The notes under the pieces are model-generated. The model saw nothing but the letters and a program-made list of their open reading frames with translations. It had not been told where the DNA came from and did no database searches. From positions 372,001 to 436,000 of the forward strand of contig DAOSXA010000003.1 of the NCBI GenBank assembly GCA_035380245.1: a stretch of 64,000 nucleotides of DNA, written 5' to 3'. Every line of letters starts with the position of its first letter. Position 1 is the first letter of the stretch. The position numbers were made by a program, and so were the translations under genes. Source of the stretch: Candidatus Zixiibacteriota bacterium. Lineage in GTDB: Bacteria; Zixibacteria; MSB-5A5; GN15; FEB-12. This document shows positions 60,730 through 64,000 of this stretch, piece by piece.

Positions 60730-61547
60730 TGGATTTCACTACCTTCTTATGGGCAACTTTCGGGGTATTCGTTACGTTGGCAACGCTGTCGTTTCTGTAC
60801 AAGGATAACCCGTTCTATAAGTTCGCCGAGCATCTCGTGGTAGGTGTGTCAGCCGGATACTTCGTGATTATCTTGTGGCATACCGGCCTGGTGCCGAAGC
60901 TGTTCGAACGTCTGGCCGACGGCCATTGGTATTACGGTTACCTCGATGCCTCAGGCTGGTTCTATGTGATTCCCGCCCTTCTGGGTATTATGATGTGGAC
61001 CCGTTTCTCGAAGAACTATGCCTGGGTCTCACGCTGGCCGCTGGCGCTTTATATCGGTATTGCTTCCGGTCTGGCGATTCCTCTGGAGATGTCCAACCGA
61101 GTGAATAAGCAGCTCGTAGCCATGATGACGCCGATTGATTTCTCCAATTTCTTCGGCCATGGCGGCTTCAACCTTCTTGATGTGTATAGCGGATTGTCGC
61201 AGGTGCTGATTATCATCGGTACCTTGACGGCAATTATTTATTTCTTCTTTTCGAAGGAACACACCGGCGCATTCGGAGGCGCGGCCAAGTTGGGTATCTG
61301 GGTTCTGATGATCGGATTCGGTGCCTCGTTCGGCTATACCGTAATGGCTCGTATTTCTCTTTTCATCAACCGTCTTCAGGATGCTTTCGACTGGGGACAT
61401 GTGGCGTTCGACAGAACCAACGAGAATTGGAGTGCCTGGTTCTTGATTGTGTTCTGGGCTTTTGTCCTGTTCGTGGTCGGGTATATAGTATTTGAGATAA
61501 TCAAATACTTCACCGATCGCGGTAAGGAAGCGCCCGTTCAGAAGTAA
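60729..61547 (+). CDS. Cassette C subunit 4: polytopic membrane protein with FFFSKEH motif
   Basis: A 272-residue paralogue with an extended C-terminus (an additional helix about 235-258, FLIVFWAFVLFVVGYIVFEII, and a basic tail). Conserved blocks are FLYKDNPFYKFAEHLVVGVSAGYF, SRWPLALYIGIASG, IIYFFFSKEHTGAFG and IGFGASFGYTVMARISLFINRL. It is the last of the twelve genes and is followed by a strong terminator. Confidence 0.8.
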   Translation: MDFTTFLWATFGVFVTLATLSFLYKDNPFYKFAEHLVVGVSAGYFVIILWHTGLVPKLFERLADGHWYYGYLDASGWFYVIPALLGIMMWTRFSKNYAWVSRWPLALYIGIASGLAIPLEMSNRVNKQLVAMMTPIDFSNFFGHGGFNLLDVYSGLSQVLIIIGTLTAIIYFFFSKEHTGAFGGAAKLGIWVLMIGFGASFGYTVMARISLFINRLQDAFDWGHVAFDRTNENWSAWFLIVFWAFVLFVVGYIVFEIIKYFTDRGKEAPVQK

Positions 61548-61568
61548 TTATTTGTTACATTTGGAAAT

Positions 61569-61602
61569 AAAGCCCTGCCGTGGTAACGGCGGGGCTTTTT
61601 TA
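61569..61602 (+). terminator. Rho-independent terminator after the cassette cluster
   Basis: AAAGCCCTGCCG pairs with CGGCGGGGCTTTTT (one T-G wobble), loop TGGTAA, followed by a T-run. It closes the 11-kb transcription unit. Confidence 0.88.
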
Positions 61603-62015
61603 TTTTGGTGGTGTATGTAAAATACGGCAGTTCTTCCACTAATCTTTTGGATGTTTAACTCGTATAACAGACAGCAAGAAAAAGCGCAAAATATGACCAG
61701 AGTTTCATGGTGTATGTCATTTGCCGAAGGTATTGTAATAATTAGCCAAACACCAAGAAGATACGGCAGATTGGTTCTTGTTCGACAACTTATATGATTT
61801 CAATGCGTTATGGATGCTCATTATTTTACAATTGATAAGTCATGAAGAAAAGGAGAGTTAACTGTAAGTTTTTCTTGAAAATACACATTATTTACTTGAC
61901 ATACAGGTAATGTTTTCCTATTCTGAGTGCTGGAGGAACCATTTACCAGAGACCGGGTAATGGACGAAGATGGAAGGGTAGCCATCTTTGACACACACGG
62001 AAAGTGAGGTAGGTA
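61603..62015. other. Gene-free region with promoter of the small basic protein
   Basis: 413 bases without a credible gene, notably AT-rich. The phrases TACGGCAG (about 61623 and 61762) and TGGTGTATGT (about 61609 and 61709) occur twice, a hint of a degraded duplication. A promoter lies at 61896-61924. Confidence 0.5.
61896..61924 (+). promoter_or_regulatory. Promoter of the small basic protein gene
   Basis: TTGACA (61896-61901) and TATTCT (61919-61924) are separated by 17 bases. The leader of about 85 bases contains GATGG...CCATC (about 61969-61986). Confidence 0.65.
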
Positions 62016-62363
62016 ATGGCTCGGACAAGTGAGTCTGCCCAGGCCAAAACCAGCACCGACAACGAGGCTAAGACCACTGAGAGTGGGGCCAGGAAGGGAA
62101 AGCTTTCGACTGCGGAAGCGCGCCGTGAGTATCAGCGACGCTACTACCAGATGCACAAGGAAAAGGCGAAGGAATATCAACGCCAGTATAACTTGACGCA
62201 CAAGAAAAAAGCACGGGGTGGTAGAGGCAAAGCCAGTTTCACGGCTCCTCGAGAAGTCGTCCGCACCACATTCAACACGGCCGATTTGATGCATGCGCCG
62301 GTTGAAAAAACGGTGAAGATGCTCGAGAAGATTATCAAAGGTGAGAGGTTTTTCACCATGTAG
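62016..62363 (+). CDS. Small basic protein with a tandem 15-residue repeat
   Basis: A 115-residue, strongly basic, soluble protein of unknown function. The first ~30 residues are polar Ala/Lys/Thr/Ser-rich (disordered). Residues 37-51 and 52-66 are a tandem repeat: REYQRRYYQMHKEKA and KEYQRQYNLTHKKKA. The C-terminal 40 residues (PREVVRTTFNTADLMHAPVEKTV) look like a short folded helix-strand unit. Lys, Arg and Tyr dominate, so nucleic-acid binding is possible. AGGTAGG precedes the ATG. It lies 284 bases upstream of ppdK; the gap contains no further gene. Confidence 0.7.
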   Translation: MARTSESAQAKTSTDNEAKTTESGARKGKLSTAEARREYQRRYYQMHKEKAKEYQRQYNLTHKKKARGGRGKASFTAPREVVRTTFNTADLMHAPVEKTVKMLEKIIKGERFFTM

Positions 62364-62647
62364 CTGTCGGTGACGGCTACGGAAAAATTACGGCGGCCGT
62401 CATTTAAGGCGGTCGCCCGACAATTCGGTTCAGTTAATCCTGATCGAACGAAAAACACTACGGGACAGGTCTGCTTTCGCTTTGAGAAAGTGTGGCGGCG
62501 GATAGCTACGCCCGGGAGAATTAAGTCCTTCAGTCGCTTCTTACGGGGATCTCCTCGTCTATATTATTTAGTTGCCTTTTGCTTGAGGAGGACATTAATA
62601 ATATCAAGCAATTTTGTCTGTTTTATGATAGAGTAAAAGGAGTCATT

Positions 62648-64000
62648 ATGTCGCCTAAGAAGACTTCAGGCGCCGACAAGACCGCCTCGAAGAAAACAAG
62701 CAAGAAGACGACGAAAAAGACAACCAAGGGAAACGCTGAACCGGCGGCCCGGAAGACGGCCGTCAAAAAGTCAACGGGAAAGACGACGAAAACTGTGACC
62801 AAGACAACTGCTACTAAGGGGCGTTCCAAGAGCGCCGCTGCATCAGGCAAGTACTACTATTTCTTTGCCGACGGCAAAGCCGATGGCAATGCCGATATGA
62901 AAGACCTGCTCGGGGGGAAAGGCGCCGGGCTGGCCGAAATGACCAACGCCGGTATTCCGGTACCTCCGGGATTCACGATCACGACCGAAGTCTGCAGGTT
63001 GTATTACGAAAACAATCTCACGGTGCCTAAGGAGATCGATGCCGGACTCGAAGCCAGTGTGGCAATGATGGAAAAGGCTACCGGCAAGAAGTTCGGTGAT
63101 GCCGATAATCCCCTGCTGGTTTCAGTCAGATCCGGAGCCAAATTCTCCATGCCGGGCATGATGGATACGGTTCTTAATCTGGGTCTTAATGAAACCACAC
63201 TCGAGGGGCTGGCTGCCCGGTCCAACAACCGTCGTTTCGCACTCGACAGCTATCGTCGTTTCATCAGTATGTTCGGCAATGTCGTTCTGGGAATCGATAA
63301 AGATGTGTTCGAAGAGGTCATCACCAAGACCAAGGCGACCCGTCGTGTAAAACAGGACAGCTCGCTTCAGGAAGCGGATCTCAAGGACATCATCAAGAAG
63401 TTCAAGAAGATTATCAAGCGTAAGACCGGTGAAGATTTCCCCGACGATCCGTTCGTTCAGTTGCGCATGTCCCGGGACGCGGTGTTTCGCAGTTGGAACA
63501 ATCCCCGGGCTATTTCCTATCGGCGGCTCAATAATCTGCCGTCGGATCTCGGAACCGCGGTAAATATCCAGACGATGGTTTTCGGTAATCTGGGCAACGA
63601 CTCCGGTACCGGTGTTGGTTTCACGCGTAACCCCGCCACCGGTGTGAAGGAGTTCTACGGAGAATACCTGCTCAACGCCCAGGGTGAGGATGTGGTCGCC
63701 GGGATTCGTACACCACAGCCGATTGATCAGCTCAACACCGATATGCCCGAAGTGTACAAACAGCTCAAGTCGATAACGACACGGTTGGAAAAACATTACC
63801 GTGATGTACAGGATTTCGAATTCACCATTGAAGACAAGAAGCTGTACATGCTCCAAACCCGTACGGGCAAGCGTACGGTGCAGGCCGCCATACGCATTGC
63901 GGTGGATATGGTCAAGGAGAAGTTGATCACCAAGGAAGAGGCGATCATGCGCATTGAGCCGCAACAGCTTGATCAGTTGCTTCACCCGAGTCTCGATCCC
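62648..64000 (+). CDS. ppdK: Pyruvate, phosphate dikinase with an unusual Lys/Thr-rich N-terminal tail (3' truncated)
   Basis: PPDK interconverts pyruvate, ATP and phosphate with phosphoenolpyruvate, AMP and pyrophosphate. The first 451 residues are visible. The ATG at 62648 follows AAAAGGAG (62635-62642). Residues 1-67 are a low-complexity tail with 18 Lys, 16 Thr, 2 Arg and only 2 acidic residues. The PPDK sequence begins at about residue 68 with YYYFFADGKADG, DLLGGKGAGLAEMTNAGIPVPPGF, SVRSGAKFSMPGMMDTVLNLGLN and NLGNDSGTGVGFTRNP. No start codon lies between the tail and the normal PPDK start, so the tail belongs to the gene. The rest continues past the window. Confidence 0.93.
   Translation, partial: MSPKKTSGADKTASKKTSKKTTKKTTKGNAEPAARKTAVKKSTGKTTKTVTKTTATKGRSKSAAASGKYYYFFADGKADGNADMKDLLGGKGAGLAEMTNAGIPVPPGFTITTEVCRLYYENNLTVPKEIDAGLEASVAMMEKATGKKFGDADNPLLVSVRSGAKFSMPGMMDTVLNLGLNETTLEGLAARSNNRRFALDSYRRFISMFGNVVLGIDKDVFEEVITKTKATRRVKQDSSLQEADLKDIIKKFKKIIKRKTGEDFPDDPFVQLRMSRDAVFRSWNNPRAISYRRLNNLPSDLGTAVNIQTMVFGNLGNDSGTGVGFTRNPATGVKEFYGEYLLNAQGEDVVAGIRTPQPIDQLNTDMPEVYKQLKSITTRLEKHYRDVQDFEFTIEDKKLYMLQTRTGKRTVQAAIRIAVDMVKEKLITKEEAIMRIEPQQLDQLLHPSLDP

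Noticed and set aside
61821..62294. Minus-strand frame of 157 codons over the small basic protein gene
   Set aside because: No family resemblance, and the plus strand has a promoter, ribosome binding site and an internally repeated protein.
63122..63985. Minus-strand open frame (287 codons) opposite ppdK
   Set aside because: Antisense shadow of the PPDK coding sequence.

Overview
This window looks like a chromosomal segment of a Gram-negative bacterium, not a phage or plasmid. It carries a complete Tol-Pal envelope system, several lipoproteins, an outer-membrane PorV/PorQ-like pair, and large exported proteins that end in the FlgD-like/type-IX-secretion-like C-terminal domain with the YPNPFNP hallmark. 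That combination, with moderately high GC, PKD-rich multihaem lipoproteins and many coupled genes, suggests an uncultured FCB-superphylum-like lineage (Zixibacteria, Latescibacteria, Marinimicrobia or KSB1-type). No rRNA or other phylogenetic marker was used, so this is inference. FeoAB iron uptake, a multihaem protein and pyruvate phosphate dikinase fit an anaerobic or microaerobic life.

Layout. 1-1463: 3' end of a large secreted protein. 1579-4971: Fur-controlled ferrous iron operon fur-feoA-feoB plus a small Cys-rich membrane protein. 5029-11973: a tightly packed plus-strand housekeeping run (ecfT, truA, transaldolase-like, purB, psd, pssA, purS, purQ, DUF4321-like, tatA, unknown), closed by a strong terminator. 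12042-16105 (minus): FHA protein, metallophosphoesterase and membrane Ser/Thr kinase, a signalling operon. 16225-18288: dus and an etfA without etfB. 18372-21491 (minus): multihaem PKD lipoprotein. 21699-24225: SPFH/zinc-ribbon protein and a zinc-ribbon partner. 24469-28995: secreted propeller protein plus two PorV/PorQ-like proteins. 29015-30133: isocitrate dehydrogenase-type enzyme. 30679-35091 (minus): smpB, amidase, murI, an atypical unknown gene, rdgB. 35253-36321: lone receiver-domain protein and a PhaR/phasin-like fusion. 36911-38923 (minus): ligA between two hairpin- and repeat-rich intergenic regions. 39380-45495 (minus): tolQ-tolR-tonB/tolA-tolB-phzF and pal-cpoB-unknown. 45986-49779 (minus): MutL-like ASKHA protein, a membrane-anchored unknown and a barrel/KOW-like unknown. 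50458-61547: the most interesting region. 62016-64000: a small basic protein and the 5' part of ppdK with an unusual Lys/Thr-rich tail.

The most promising candidate for an undescribed system is 50458-61547. Twelve consecutive membrane-protein genes form three tandem copies of the same four-gene cassette in the same order (1-2-3-4, 1-2-3-4, 1-2-3-4). Subunit 1 is an exported fibronectin-III-like ectodomain, a transmembrane helix and a conserved domain that I think matches DUF6754. Subunit 2 is a roughly six-helix membrane protein. Subunit 3 is a membrane-anchored soluble domain with a DYDP motif. Subunit 4 is a polytopic protein with very conserved YFFFSKEH and GASFGYTVM motifs. The cassettes are coupled by overlapping stop/start codons and end in one terminator. 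They are divergent from the MutL-like operon across a 678-bp gap. I infer three paralogous versions of one membrane complex; its function is unknown.

Where TTGACA/TATAAT-type boxes could be aligned they are listed as promoter candidates. No tRNA, rRNA, CRISPR array, transposase or phage gene was seen.
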